Assembly: GCA_965226755.1 (NCBI GenBank)
Contig: CBDDDT010000003.1
Coordinates: 1,922,001 to 1,986,000, forward strand
Direction: 5' to 3'
Origin: Bog-113 sp965226755
GTDB lineage: Bacteria; Acidobacteriota; Terriglobia; Bryobacterales; Bryobacteraceae
DNA: 64,000 nt
Shown: piece by piece, positions 40,737-50,430 of the stretch
Numbering within the stretch: the stretch's first letter is position 1
Layout of the letters: each line of letters begins with the position of its first letter
The notes under the pieces: generated by a model
What the model was told of the DNA's origin: nothing
Databases searched by the model: none
Seen by the model: the letters and a program-made list of their open reading frames with translations, nothing else
Made by a program: the position numbers and the translations under genes

Positions 40737-41840
40737 GTGCGCATCGCGCTTCTGGGCACGCGCGGCATCCCCGCGAATTACGGCGGATTTGAGACGTTCG
40801 CGGAAGAACTCTCCGTGCGGCTGGCGGCTCGCGGCCACGAAGTGACGGTGTGCGGTCGCGACCGATACCCCGAACGCACTTATCGAGGCGTGCGCGTCGA
40901 ATTCCTCCCGAGCATCCGCCACAAGTACCTGGATACGCTTACCCACACGTTTCTCTCCACCATCTGGCTGGTGGGACAGCCGTGCGACGTGGCCCTTTAT
41001 TGCAATGCGGCCAACGCGGTCTTCACGGTGCTGCCCCGGCTGCGCGGGATCGCGGTGGCGTTGAACGTGGACGGCATCGAGCGCAAGCGCCGCAAGTGGA
41101 ATCGGTTCGCCAAAGCGTGGTACCTGGTGTCGGAGTTCCTGGCGACGAAACTGCCGAACCGGATCATCTCGGACGCGCAGGTGATTGAGCGCTATTACCT
41201 GGAACGCTACGGAACGCCGTCGACGTTCATCCCCTATGGGGCCGACGCCCGCCGAGAAACGACGCGCGAAGCGCTGGACCGGTTGGGCCTGGAGCCCGGC
41301 CGCTATTTTCTGTACGTGAGCCGGTTCGAGCCCGAGAATCATCCGCTCGAGGTGCGGCGCGCGTTCGAGCAACTCGACACCGATCGGAAACTGGCGCTGG
41401 TCGGGGATGCGCCGCACGCCGAAGAGTACATCCGGGAAGTGCGGGCGACCGCGGATCCCCGCATCGTGATCCCGGGCGCGATCTACGGGCAGGGATACCG
41501 CGAACTCGGATCGCACTGCTTCGCATACATCCAGGCCACCGAAGTCGGAGGCACGCACCCCGCGCTGATCGAAAACATGGGCCGGGGCGCGCTGGTGATT
41601 TACCGCAACACTCCGGAGAACGCGGAAGTGTGCGGCGAGGCGGGCATTCCGTTCGAGGACGAAGCGGGGCTGGTGCGCGCGATGCGGGAAGCTTTGGACA
41701 TGCCGGAAGATCGGCGTGATGCATATCGGCAGCGGGCGCGAGAACGGGTATGCGAGCGCTATGATTGGGAAACCGTGACGACGCAGTACGAGGAACTGTT
41801 TGCGTCCCTCCGTTCCCGGTCGTCACCTCATCCTCTTTGA
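40737..41840 (+). CDS. DUF1972-type family 4 glycosyltransferase
   Basis: 367 residues. MRIALLGTRGIPANYGGFETFAEEL is the signature of DUF1972 glycosyltransferases, many of which add rhamnose to surface polysaccharides. The C-terminal GT4 domain has YFLYVSRFEPENHP and the nucleotide-binding GGTHPALIENMGRGALV. The start is GTG at 40737, immediately at the conserved N-terminus. It closes the glycosyltransferase island; alr follows two bases later and may be on the same transcript. Confidence 0.92.
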   Translation: MRIALLGTRGIPANYGGFETFAEELSVRLAARGHEVTVCGRDRYPERTYRGVRVEFLPSIRHKYLDTLTHTFLSTIWLVGQPCDVALYCNAANAVFTVLPRLRGIAVALNVDGIERKRRKWNRFAKAWYLVSEFLATKLPNRIISDAQVIERYYLERYGTPSTFIPYGADARRETTREALDRLGLEPGRYFLYVSRFEPENHPLEVRRAFEQLDTDRKLALVGDAPHAEEYIREVRATADPRIVIPGAIYGQGYRELGSHCFAYIQATEVGGTHPALIENMGRGALVIYRNTPENAEVCGEAGIPFEDEAGLVRAMREALDMPEDRRDAYRQRARERVCERYDWETVTTQYEELFASLRSRSSPHPL

Positions 41841-41842
41841 TT

Positions 41843-42973
41843 ATGCCGAGCGCCGCGCGTTGTTATGTCGAGATATCCCGCGGCCGGCTTGCGGCCAATC
41901 TCCAGGCGGTTCGCCGCGCCGTCGGGCCGAACGTGGAAGTGATGGGCGTGGTGAAAGCCGAGGCATACGGGCACGGGATGATCGAAGTCGCGCGCGTCCT
42001 GACCAGCGCTGGGACGGCATGGCTGGCCGTCAGCACGGTGGCGGAAGGCGTTGCGCTGCGGCGCGCCGGGATCACCGCGCAGGTCCTGGTGATGGCGGGT
42101 CTGCTGGCGGCGGATTGGGACCCGGCGGTCGCGTTCGACCTGACGCCTGTCGCCCATTCGATTGAGGACATCCGCGCTTGCGACGAGGCGTCAATCCGCG
42201 CGGGAAGATCAGTGCGGTTTCATTTGAAACTGGATACGGGAATGGGACGGCTGGGCACGCGGGCCACTGCCGCCGAAATCGCCCAAGCGCTGAATGTGAT
42301 CCGCTCGGCGCAGTGCGACGGGTTGTTGACGCATTTCGCGTCCGCGAGCGACTTCATGACGCCGCAGACCGAGCAGCAGATCGCGCGCTTTGAAGACTTG
42401 ACCAGCGAATTGCGCGAACTGAACGTGGCCCCGCGTTACCTGCACCTTTCCAGCACGAACGCGATCGCCTATGCGCGTCCCGATGCGTGGCGCGCGATCG
42501 TGCGGCCGGGGCACGCGTTGTATGGATATGTTTCGCCCGCACGCGGAAACGCTCCGCTGAATTCGCTGGATGTCGCGCCGGCGCTTGCGTGGAAGGTGAA
42601 GATCGTCGCGGTGAAGGATGTTCCGGCGAATACGCTGATCGGTTATGGGGGAAGCGCGTGCACGCGGCGGCCCACGCGGATCGCTATCCTCGGCGCGGGT
42701 TATGCGGACGGCATCCCGCACCGGCTTTCGAATCGCGGGCGGGTGATCGCGGGCGGCAAGTTCGCGCCCATACTGGGCACTGTATCGATGGATTTGACGA
42801 CGATCGATATCACGGATTCCCCCGCGCTGGCGCCGGGAGACGATGTGACTCTGCTGGGACGCGAGGGGAACGTCGCGCAGAATGCGCAGGAGATGGCCAA
42901 GGCGGCGGGCACGATCTCCTATAACGTGCTTTGCGGGATCAAGCCGCGTGTGGAGCGGATCTACGTCGATTGA
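41843..42973 (+). CDS. alr: Alanine racemase
   Basis: 376-residue PLP enzyme giving D-alanine for peptidoglycan. The PLP lysine lies in VVKAEAYGHG (K38; most racemases have N where this has E), with HLKLDTGMGRLG and the C-terminal catalytic region containing GYGGS and GAGYADGIPHRLSNRG. ATG at 41843 is chosen over the upstream frame from 41765, which overlaps the previous gene and lacks family sequence. Confidence 0.95.
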   Translation: MPSAARCYVEISRGRLAANLQAVRRAVGPNVEVMGVVKAEAYGHGMIEVARVLTSAGTAWLAVSTVAEGVALRRAGITAQVLVMAGLLAADWDPAVAFDLTPVAHSIEDIRACDEASIRAGRSVRFHLKLDTGMGRLGTRATAAEIAQALNVIRSAQCDGLLTHFASASDFMTPQTEQQIARFEDLTSELRELNVAPRYLHLSSTNAIAYARPDAWRAIVRPGHALYGYVSPARGNAPLNSLDVAPALAWKVKIVAVKDVPANTLIGYGGSACTRRPTRIAILGAGYADGIPHRLSNRGRVIAGGKFAPILGTVSMDLTTIDITDSPALAPGDDVTLLGREGNVAQNAQEMAKAAGTISYNVLCGIKPRVERIYVD

Positions 42974-42992
42974 ATCGAGATCGCGCCGCGCG

Positions 42993-43949
42993 CTAAAGCG
43001 AACGGAGCAAGTCCAGATCCACGTTGCCGCCGGAGATAATGATGCCCACGCGGCGGAGACCCGGCGGAAGTTTTCCCGCCAGGATGGGGGCCAGACTGAC
43101 TGCCCCGCTCGGTTCCGCCAGCAACTTCATTCGCAAAAGCAGGAAGCGCATCGCCTCGCGGATCTCCTCCTCTGTCACCAGAAGAATGCGCTCGACATGC
43201 TTTTGGATCACGGGAAATGTCAGGATTCCGGGGGCTAGCGTACGCAGGCCGTCCGCAATGGTGTCAGGCGGCGGAATGGTGACGCGCTCGCCGGCTTGCA
43301 CCGACAGAAAGACGTCGTTCGCGCGTTCGGGCTCAGCGCCGAAGACGCGCAGGTTGGGATTGAGGTGATGGGCGATGGTGGCGCAACCGGAGATCAACCC
43401 GCCTCCGCCGACGCAAACGACCAAAGCGTCCAAATCCGGAACTTCATCCAACAGCTCCAAAGCCGCGGTGCCCTGGCCGGCCATGATCAGCGGGTGATCG
43501 AACGGGGGAACGAGCGTGGCCCCGTGCTGTTGAAGAACTTCCGCCGCGACTTTCTCGCGATCTTCGCGGAAACGGTTATAGGTGACGATGGCCGCTCCGC
43601 ACGCGCGCGTGGCCTCCACTTTGGAGCGGGGCGCGTCCTCCGGCATGACGATGGTGGCGGGCGCGCCGACCTGCCGGGCCACGAGGGCGGTCGCCTGGGC
43701 GTGGTTTCCGGAGGAGAATGCGATGACGCCGCGAGGCAGATCGGCTGGCGCGATCGAAGTGATCCGGTTCGCCGCGCCGCGGATTTTGAACGATCCGCCG
43801 CGCTGGAGATTCTCGCACTTGAAAAAGAATTGCGCGCCGCCCAGAGAGTCCGCTGTGCGCGACGTCATAACGGGCGTGCGGTGCACAAACGCGCTGATCC
43901 TCACGGCCGCTTCCCGCACGGAGGCCGCGGTGATTTCAGTTGGGGACAT
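42993..43949 (-). CDS. Threonine/serine dehydratase
   Basis: 318-residue fold-type II PLP enzyme. The lysine lies in GGSFKIRGAANR (K55), the phosphate-binding loop is VCVGGGGLISG, and the N-terminus is the usual helical start. It deaminates threonine to 2-oxobutyrate or serine to pyruvate. It has no C-terminal ACT domain, so it is the catabolic or short type (TdcB-like) or a serine racemase homologue. It lies 30 bases after the glycosyltransferase gene on the same strand. Confidence 0.9.
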   Translation of the reverse strand: MSPTEITAASVREAAVRISAFVHRTPVMTSRTADSLGGAQFFFKCENLQRGGSFKIRGAANRITSIAPADLPRGVIAFSSGNHAQATALVARQVGAPATIVMPEDAPRSKVEATRACGAAIVTYNRFREDREKVAAEVLQQHGATLVPPFDHPLIMAGQGTAALELLDEVPDLDALVVCVGGGGLISGCATIAHHLNPNLRVFGAEPERANDVFLSVQAGERVTIPPPDTIADGLRTLAPGILTFPVIQKHVERILLVTEEEIREAMRFLLLRMKLLAEPSGAVSLAPILAGKLPPGLRRVGIIISGGNVDLDLLRSL

Positions 43950-43979
43950 AAAGGAATCGGGCGGGAAATCGATCGAGGT

Positions 43980-45584
43980 CTACCGGGAAGCTTGCAGTTC
44001 AAGGCGGCGCTGGCGCGTCCATCGGAGCCGATCCTGATGCTCATGGTAAAGGGTGCTGAGGCCGGCCCAATAGTAGCCGGCCACGAATAGGGTGAGGAAG
44101 GGAATTGCGAGGAAATTGAACGTTTCGAAAGCGAAGATGACCATCAGGACGAAATACGAGCCGACGGCCAACTCGGCCCAGGGAAGCCAGCCGCTGCGCC
44201 GCCGGTATTTCTTCTCGCCGGAGCGGCGGGCTGGAGCCGTGCCCTCGATAGCGAATTTCGGGGTGCGGACGAAGGCGGTTTCCACGCCGAACAGAGCTTC
44301 CAGGACAGCGCGCGTATTGATCAGCGTCAGACCGATGCCGACGGCCATGAGCATGGGAAGCAGCAGCAACGCGCGCGTCCAGGTCTTCGGATGGACTTCG
44401 CGGTACGCGATCACGTAGAACGCCGAGATGGACCAGAACGAGGCGAAGATGAGTGGAAAATCGATCAGCATCATCTGCCAAACGCCCATATAAAAACGGA
44501 CGATCATCACCGGGAGCATGAGCGCGGAGACGACGATCATGAGCGGGTAGGAGATATTCGGCGTGAGATGGAGAATCGCCTCAATCTTGACCCGCCAGGA
44601 AATGTCGGCTTTCCAGATGCTGCCCAGCAGCTTGCGCGCAACCTGGGTGAGACCCTTCGCCCAGCGCGACTGCTGCACTTGAAAACCGTGCATCTCGACC
44701 GGAAGTTCGGACGGACAATCGAGCCCGGGCATATATACGAAGCGCCAACCTTTCAGCTGTGCGCGATAGCTCAGGTCGGAGTCTTCGGTGAGCGTGTCAT
44801 GCTGCCAGCCCCCGGCATCCTCAATCATGGCGCGGCGCATGATTCCGGCGGTGCCGTTGAAGTTGAAGAACAGCCCGGCGCGGGAGCGCGCGCCGTGCTC
44901 GAGGATGAAGTGGCCGTCAAGCATCATGGCTTCCACTTCCGTCAGGAAATTATACTTGCGGTTCAGGTAGCTCCAGCGCGTTTGCACGACGCCGACCCGC
45001 GGATCGACGAAGTGGTGAATCGTGCGCAGCAGGAAATCCGGGGGCGGAACGAAATCGGCGTCAAAGATGGCGATGAACTCGCCTGTCGCGGTTTCCAGCC
45101 CTTCCTGCAGCGCGCCCGCCTTGAAACCGTGGCGATTGGTGCGGTGGTGGTATTCGATGGGAAAACCCAGGGCGGAGTAGCGCGCCACCAAGGCCTCGGC
45201 AAACGGATGCGTTTCGTCGGTGGAATCGTCCAAAACCTGAATTTGGAGAAGGTGTCTGGGGTAGTCGAGCTTGGTGATTTCCTCAATCAGCCGCTCGACG
45301 ACAAACGGCTCATTGTAAAGCGGGAGCTGTACGGTCACCGCCGGAAGAACGTCGAAACGGAACTTCGGGACATCCACCGCCTTTTTGCGATGTTTGAAGT
45401 AAGTGTGGATGATGTGATATCGATGCAGCCCGAAAACCGATAGCAGCGCCAGGATCGAGAAGTAAGGAACGAGCAGCGCCCAATCGAACCATCCGAGCTG
45501 ATGAATGCCGGCGAACGTGTCGTCGAACTTCAGAGACCGGGTCCAATTGGACACAACCAACGCGATCGGGGGCAAAGGCGCCAT
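43980..45584 (-). CDS. Processive membrane glycosyltransferase (cellulose synthase-like)
   Basis: 534 residues. An N-terminal helix (WALLVPYFSILALLSVFGL) leads to a GT2 domain with TVQLPLYNEPFVVERLI, VLDDSTDET, FDADFVPPPDFLL, TEDSDLSYRAQLKGW and QVQQSRWAKG, which is the D, D, D, QxxRW set of beta-glycan synthases such as CslA mannan or glucomannan synthases. Four or more C-terminal membrane helices follow. ATG at 45584 is used; the frame extends to a TTG at 45626. Product unknown. Confidence 0.9.
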   Translation of the reverse strand: MAPLPPIALVVSNWTRSLKFDDTFAGIHQLGWFDWALLVPYFSILALLSVFGLHRYHIIHTYFKHRKKAVDVPKFRFDVLPAVTVQLPLYNEPFVVERLIEEITKLDYPRHLLQIQVLDDSTDETHPFAEALVARYSALGFPIEYHHRTNRHGFKAGALQEGLETATGEFIAIFDADFVPPPDFLLRTIHHFVDPRVGVVQTRWSYLNRKYNFLTEVEAMMLDGHFILEHGARSRAGLFFNFNGTAGIMRRAMIEDAGGWQHDTLTEDSDLSYRAQLKGWRFVYMPGLDCPSELPVEMHGFQVQQSRWAKGLTQVARKLLGSIWKADISWRVKIEAILHLTPNISYPLMIVVSALMLPVMIVRFYMGVWQMMLIDFPLIFASFWSISAFYVIAYREVHPKTWTRALLLLPMLMAVGIGLTLINTRAVLEALFGVETAFVRTPKFAIEGTAPARRSGEKKYRRRSGWLPWAELAVGSYFVLMVIFAFETFNFLAIPFLTLFVAGYYWAGLSTLYHEHQDRLRWTRQRRLELQASR

Positions 45585-45668
45585 AGTCTTGCTGTGCAGA
45601 GCCGGCGAATAACCGGAACCGCCCAATTATTTTAGCGTAATCCGGCGCGTGCCCGGAAGGTTGTGCAA

Positions 45669-47027
45669 CTAAGAGATGTCGCTCAGGTGATCAAGTTCAC
45701 CGGTTGCGTCGCCCAAAGTTTCATGATTCACTCCGGCGCGGTCCAGCATGGAAACGAATAGATTCGCCATGGGAGTGCCTTTGCTGTATTGGATGTGGCG
45801 ACCCGTTTTCAGAGTGCCCGCGCCGCCGCCGGCGATCATCACCGGCAGGTTGTTGTGGTCGTGGGCGTTTCCGTCGCTCAGGCCGCTGCCGTAAACCACC
45901 ATCACGTTATCGAGCAGCGTGCGGTCACCTTCCTGGATGGATTGGAGCTTGTGCAGGAAATAAGCGAACTGCTGCATGTGGAAGCAGTTGATCTTGGTGA
46001 CCTTTTCGATCAGTTCAGGATCGTTGCGGTGATGCGTGAGCGGATGGTGCGCGTCGGGAACGCCGATCTCGCGGTATGTGCGCGTACTGCCTTCGCGCGC
46101 CATCATAAAAGTGGCGATGCGGGTGGAGTCGGTCTGGAAAGCCACGGTCATCAGGTCGGCCATCAAACGGACGTGGTCGGCGTACTCGACCGGAACTCCG
46201 TCGGGATGCTCCATGGAAGGGGCTATCGATCGGCCGTCCTTCTCGGCCTGCTCGATCCGGCGTTCAATGGCGCGGATGCCGTCCATGTATTCGTCTAACT
46301 TGCGGTTATCGGTTGGACCCAGGGAGACTTTGAGGCTCTTGGCGTCGCCCATCACGAAATCCAGAATGCTCCGGCGGTAGACCTCCCGGCGGGCCATGGC
46401 GGCGGGGTCCACATCGCCATCGCCAAAGAGGCGTTCAAACACGGCGCGCGGATTCACTTCGGGTGGATTGGGTTGAGAAGGCGTACGCCAGGAGATGCTG
46501 TTGGAATAAGCGCAGCTATAACCGGAATCGCAGTTGCCGACCAGGCGGCCATCTTCGCAAGCCAGTTCAATGGAAGCAAAGCGGGTCTTGTTCCCCACCT
46601 TCTGCGCGGCGATCTGGTCGATGGAGACGCCCGCGGCGATATCGGCGCCGGACGTTTTCCGGGGATGCACGCCGGTGAGGAAAGAAGCGGCGGCGCGGGC
46701 ATGATCGCCGGCCCCGTCACCCAACGCCATGCCGTTGTGATGGTTCAGTCCGGAGAGCACCAGAAGCTTGTCCTTGAAGGGTGCAAGCGGGGCCATGATG
46801 CGGGTTAACTGGTAGTCAGAGCCGAGCTGAGCGGGAGTCCATGAGCCCATGCTAATGCCGTTCGGAACATAGGTGAAGGCCATCCGAAACGGCGCCGCCG
46901 CGATCTGCGGTCCGCCAATGCGAGCGGTGGCGCCGAACGCCGGGGTCATGGCGTCCAGAAAAGGAAGCGCGATCGCCGCGCCGACGCCTCTAAGGAGTGT
47001 TCGCCTTTGCAACTGTTTGCGTAACAT
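45669..47027 (-). CDS. DUF1552 exported protein
   Basis: 452 residues beginning with a twin-arginine-like leader (R8-R9, TLLRGVGAAIALPFLDA). The family features follow: FRMAFTYVPNGISMGSWTP, SGLNHHNGMALGDGAGDHARAAASFLTG, and GSGLSDGNAHDHNNLPVMIAGG. The role of DUF1552 proteins is unknown; they are frequent in Planctomycetes and Acidobacteria and sit beside the cytochrome gene of the DUF1592 type. The start has GAGGAAG six bases upstream and overlaps the previous gene by 38 bases. Confidence 0.92.
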   Translation of the reverse strand: MLRKQLQRRTLLRGVGAAIALPFLDAMTPAFGATARIGGPQIAAAPFRMAFTYVPNGISMGSWTPAQLGSDYQLTRIMAPLAPFKDKLLVLSGLNHHNGMALGDGAGDHARAAASFLTGVHPRKTSGADIAAGVSIDQIAAQKVGNKTRFASIELACEDGRLVGNCDSGYSCAYSNSISWRTPSQPNPPEVNPRAVFERLFGDGDVDPAAMARREVYRRSILDFVMGDAKSLKVSLGPTDNRKLDEYMDGIRAIERRIEQAEKDGRSIAPSMEHPDGVPVEYADHVRLMADLMTVAFQTDSTRIATFMMAREGSTRTYREIGVPDAHHPLTHHRNDPELIEKVTKINCFHMQQFAYFLHKLQSIQEGDRTLLDNVMVVYGSGLSDGNAHDHNNLPVMIAGGGAGTLKTGRHIQYSKGTPMANLFVSMLDRAGVNHETLGDATGELDHLSDIS

Positions 47028-49359
47028 GCCGTTCTTCCTCGCCCCGCCGCATTTGGAACGGCAGGCTTTCCACGATACCTGAAATAATTTCTGAAAACTT
47101 GTAGTCGTTGGCCTGGAGCCGATCGACTATCTTATTCACGGCGGGACGATCGTAACGCTCCAGACCGCGCCCCAGCGCGTAGGTGAGCATCTTCTCGGTA
47201 ACGCATTGCGCGAAGGCGCGCGGGTTGGATTTGAGAATGGCTTTCATCTGCGCCGGCGTCGTAAACGATTTGCCGCTCGGCAGAGTGCCCGAGGAATCGA
47301 TCGGGAATTTGCCATCCTGGGTGCGCCATTCGCCGATGGCGTTGTAGTTTTCCAAGCCGAACCCGAGTGGATCCATTTTCGAGTGGCACGACGCGCACAC
47401 GGGGTTGGCGCGATGCTTTTCCAGTTGTTCCCGCATGCTCATCTTCGTGCCGACTTCGGTGGCGTCGAGCGAAGGAACGTTGGGCGGCGGCGGGGGCGGC
47501 GGCGCGTTCAGGAAATTCTCCAGCACCCATTTGCCGCGGATCACCGGCGACGTGCGCGTCGGGTAAGAAGAGACCGTGAGGATGCTCGCCTGGGTCAGGA
47601 TTCCGCTGCGCTGGACTCCGTCCAGCGGGACCCGCCGGAACTCCGCTCCTGAGACTCCGGGGATTCCGTAGAAGAGAGCGAGCTGCTCGTTGAGGAAGGT
47701 ATATTTGCCGTCAAGGAAGTCCAGGATGCTGCGGTCTTCGCGCATCACGGCTTCAAAGAACATGCGCGTTTCCGTGCGCATGTCGTCGCGCATCGCTTCA
47801 AACTCGGGAAACTTGTCGGGATCCGGCTTGATGCTGTCCAGGTTGCGAAGCTCCAGCCACTGCCCGGCGAAGTTGTCCACAAAACGTTCGGATTTCTTGT
47901 CCCGCAGCATGCGGGCGACTTCCGCTCTCAGAACGGCCGGCTTATGCAGTTGCCGTTCCTCGGCCTGATGAAGAAGCTCGAAATCCGGGACAGAACTCCA
48001 CAGGAAGAATGACAGCCGGGAGGCGATCTCGAAATCGGTCAGCGGATGCGGGTCGGCTGAATCCGTGGGATTGGGGTCGCGCTCCATGCGGAAGAGGAAA
48101 TCGGGGGCGACCAGAATCGCTTCCAGCCCTACGCGGAGACCCGCGTCAAAGCTATCGCCGTTGGCTTGCGCGAGGGCGACAAAGCCGGCCAGCTTCTGAA
48201 GTTCCGCTTCTGTCACCGGGCGCCGCCAGGCGTGGTACGCGATGCGCTTGAGGATCTGCCTTGCGCATTCCGGGGTCTGCTCGCCGCAGATCATCAGATT
48301 CTTCTGCGCTTCCGAGACCGGCGCGGGCAGCGGGTTATACGGCCCCCGCAACTCGATGTAGTCCACCCAGGGCGTCGGAGGAACTTCCGCGTTCTGCTGC
48401 TGCTTCTTCTTGACGACGAAGCGCAGATCCGGAGGCTTGGGCATGGGAAGAACCGCGACCTCCCTGCGAAGCCGCGCGCCGAGCCGGTGCTCCCCCGCGG
48501 TCAGATGCGTTTTGAACTCAATGAACCGGGGCTGCTCATCATCGCCGCCCTCGAACTCGGCATCCTTGACCGGAACGTTATCCAGCAAAAGGGTGATGAG
48601 GAGCGGTTCCCGCTTGCCGCTCACGCCCGCCCGAATGGTGTAATCCGCTTCGTTCGGAAACGTATACCGGACGTATTCGCTCAAAGGCGCGGTCGCGTAC
48701 TTATGAAAGTGCGGGGAAGACAGTTTCTCGCGCGTGGGCTTGGGAAGCGCTCCGGTCGAGATCACCTTGCGACCGACCTTTTCCGCCGCGGAAAGGTATT
48801 TTTCCATCAGCACCGGCGAGATCGAAAGCACGTCGCCGATATTGTCAAATCCATAGCCGGAGTCATCGGCTGGAAAATCATCGGCGGGACGGAACGCGAT
48901 GCCGAACAGATCCTGGATGGCGTTGTTGTACTCAAACCGATTCAGGCGATGGGCGGTCAGGCGTCCGGGATCGGGCCGCGCGGCGCGATCGATCGCTTCG
49001 AAGGCGCCGTCGATCCAGCCGGTCACGGCGGCGGCGCTGGAGGCGGAAGGACTGGGCATACCTTTGGGAGGCATTTCGCCGTTCTTGATGCGGGTAGAGA
49101 TCAGTTCCCAAAGATCGCGATTGTGCAGTACGTCGGAAGAACTCTTGTAGGCGGAAAGGCTCAATCCCCCGATTTTGGCCTTGTCGTTGTGGCAAAGCTC
49201 GCAATTCTTTTGCAGAAAGGGCTGTACAGAAACCTGGAAGACGTCGGATTGCGGGGCGGGAACGGGCGGCGCGGGGATGAGTTTCGCAGGGCCCGCGGCA
49301 AGCGCGCAGACACCTAAAACCAGGGTCGAAACAGAGAAAATCGCCAGGAATCGGTGCAT
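46990..49359 (-). CDS. DUF1592/DUF1588-type exported cytochrome c-like protein
   Basis: 789 residues. A signal peptide is followed by a haem-binding CELCH motif (C53-C56-H57), then the DUF1587, DUF1595, DUF1592, DUF1588 and DUF1585 modules in the usual order, judged by NRFEYNNAIQDLFGI, YHAWRRPVTEAELQ, FVDNFAGQWLELRNLDS, a second CASCHSKMDP, and KFSEIISGIVESLPFQMR. Such proteins are thought to act with DUF1552 partners in redox work on surfaces or polymers, but no function is proven. It is the upstream gene of the pair. Confidence 0.92.
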   Translation of the reverse strand: MHRFLAIFSVSTLVLGVCALAAGPAKLIPAPPVPAPQSDVFQVSVQPFLQKNCELCHNDKAKIGGLSLSAYKSSSDVLHNRDLWELISTRIKNGEMPPKGMPSPSASSAAAVTGWIDGAFEAIDRAARPDPGRLTAHRLNRFEYNNAIQDLFGIAFRPADDFPADDSGYGFDNIGDVLSISPVLMEKYLSAAEKVGRKVISTGALPKPTREKLSSPHFHKYATAPLSEYVRYTFPNEADYTIRAGVSGKREPLLITLLLDNVPVKDAEFEGGDDEQPRFIEFKTHLTAGEHRLGARLRREVAVLPMPKPPDLRFVVKKKQQQNAEVPPTPWVDYIELRGPYNPLPAPVSEAQKNLMICGEQTPECARQILKRIAYHAWRRPVTEAELQKLAGFVALAQANGDSFDAGLRVGLEAILVAPDFLFRMERDPNPTDSADPHPLTDFEIASRLSFFLWSSVPDFELLHQAEERQLHKPAVLRAEVARMLRDKKSERFVDNFAGQWLELRNLDSIKPDPDKFPEFEAMRDDMRTETRMFFEAVMREDRSILDFLDGKYTFLNEQLALFYGIPGVSGAEFRRVPLDGVQRSGILTQASILTVSSYPTRTSPVIRGKWVLENFLNAPPPPPPPNVPSLDATEVGTKMSMREQLEKHRANPVCASCHSKMDPLGFGLENYNAIGEWRTQDGKFPIDSSGTLPSGKSFTTPAQMKAILKSNPRAFAQCVTEKMLTYALGRGLERYDRPAVNKIVDRLQANDYKFSEIISGIVESLPFQMRRGEEERHVTQTVAKANTP

Positions 49360-49518
49360 GCGGGACGGCAGCTACTTCATGCTAACACCACGTAGTTTGT
49401 TGGCGTAAAGCGTGAGGTTCTTACAAATCTTCATGAACCGGCTCATCGAAAGATGCTGCAATCAACGAGCGGGGGTCGATGTCCCTTGCTCAGCATCAGG
49501 AAAGGATCTAAACAAACG

Positions 49519-50406
49519 ATGAATATAAAAAGCTGGTCCATATGCGCGCTCATGGCTGTTGCAGCCTTGCCCGCATCGAAATTGCAAGCGGCGGCAACCT
49601 TTACGTTCCAGACGATCTCGTATCCGCAGGCGAAAGAGACCTACGCGACGGGCGTCAATACAGCCGGCACGGTGGTGGGATATTACGTCGATACGTCGAG
49701 CGTGACGCACGGATTTGTCTACTCCGCCGGGAATTTTCAGTCGATCGACGTCCCCGGAGCAACCGGCACGTGGCTGAACGGAATCAATGACACAAACGTA
49801 TTCGCCGGCTATTACACCTTCACGGAAAAATCGGAGACGCTGACGTTCGGCTTTGAGCTGAGCGGAAGTACGTTCACGAAGATTGAACAAGCCAAGGACC
49901 TCGACACGTTCGCGCTGGCCATCAACAATTCCGGCATCATCGGCGGCTACTCGGAACCCGGGAAGCAGACTCTGACGGCCACCGGTTTTGTCTATAACGC
50001 AGGGACGTTCAAGACGGTGACCATCAAGGGACAGACAAATACATGGGTGACTGGAGTGAACAATAACTCGGAACTGGTTGGATTCGCCGGAGCCGGCACC
50101 GCCAAGACCGATAGTATTGAAGCTTTCTCCGAATCCGGCGGCACGATAACTCCGGTGACTTATACGGGCGCCACGCAGACCATCTTCACAGGGCTGAACG
50201 ACACGGGAATTATTGTCGGCTATTACTCAGGAACCACGGGAACCCCGACCGGCTTCATCTACAACCAAGCCACGTTCGTTCCGTTCGCGGACCCCAAAGC
50301 GACCGTAACCGTCCCGGCCGGAATCAACAGCTCCGGATTGATTGTCGGTTATGAGACTCGTAGCGCGAAGACCGTGGTTGGCTTCATCGCCAAGCCCGGG
50401 GCTTAA
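49519..50406 (+). CDS. HAF-repeat exported protein
   Basis: 295 residues after a signal peptide (ALMAVAALPASKLQA). The rest consists of about six imperfect repeats of roughly 40-45 residues, each with a GIN-x-x-G-x-x-VGYY-type strand pair and a GF-x-Y-x-x-G-x-F segment (for example TAGTVVGYY, GFVYSAG). This matches the HAF extracellular repeat family, predicted to be a beta-propeller-like surface protein. There is no PEP-CTERM or lipobox. AGGAAAGGA lies about 12 bases before the ATG. Base composition is lower in GC than neighbouring genes. Confidence 0.8.
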   Translation: MNIKSWSICALMAVAALPASKLQAAATFTFQTISYPQAKETYATGVNTAGTVVGYYVDTSSVTHGFVYSAGNFQSIDVPGATGTWLNGINDTNVFAGYYTFTEKSETLTFGFELSGSTFTKIEQAKDLDTFALAINNSGIIGGYSEPGKQTLTATGFVYNAGTFKTVTIKGQTNTWVTGVNNNSELVGFAGAGTAKTDSIEAFSESGGTITPVTYTGATQTIFTGLNDTGIIVGYYSGTTGTPTGFIYNQATFVPFADPKATVTVPAGINSSGLIVGYETRSAKTVVGFIAKPGA

Positions 50407-50430
50407 TACAGATCACCTGCCTACTTCCCC

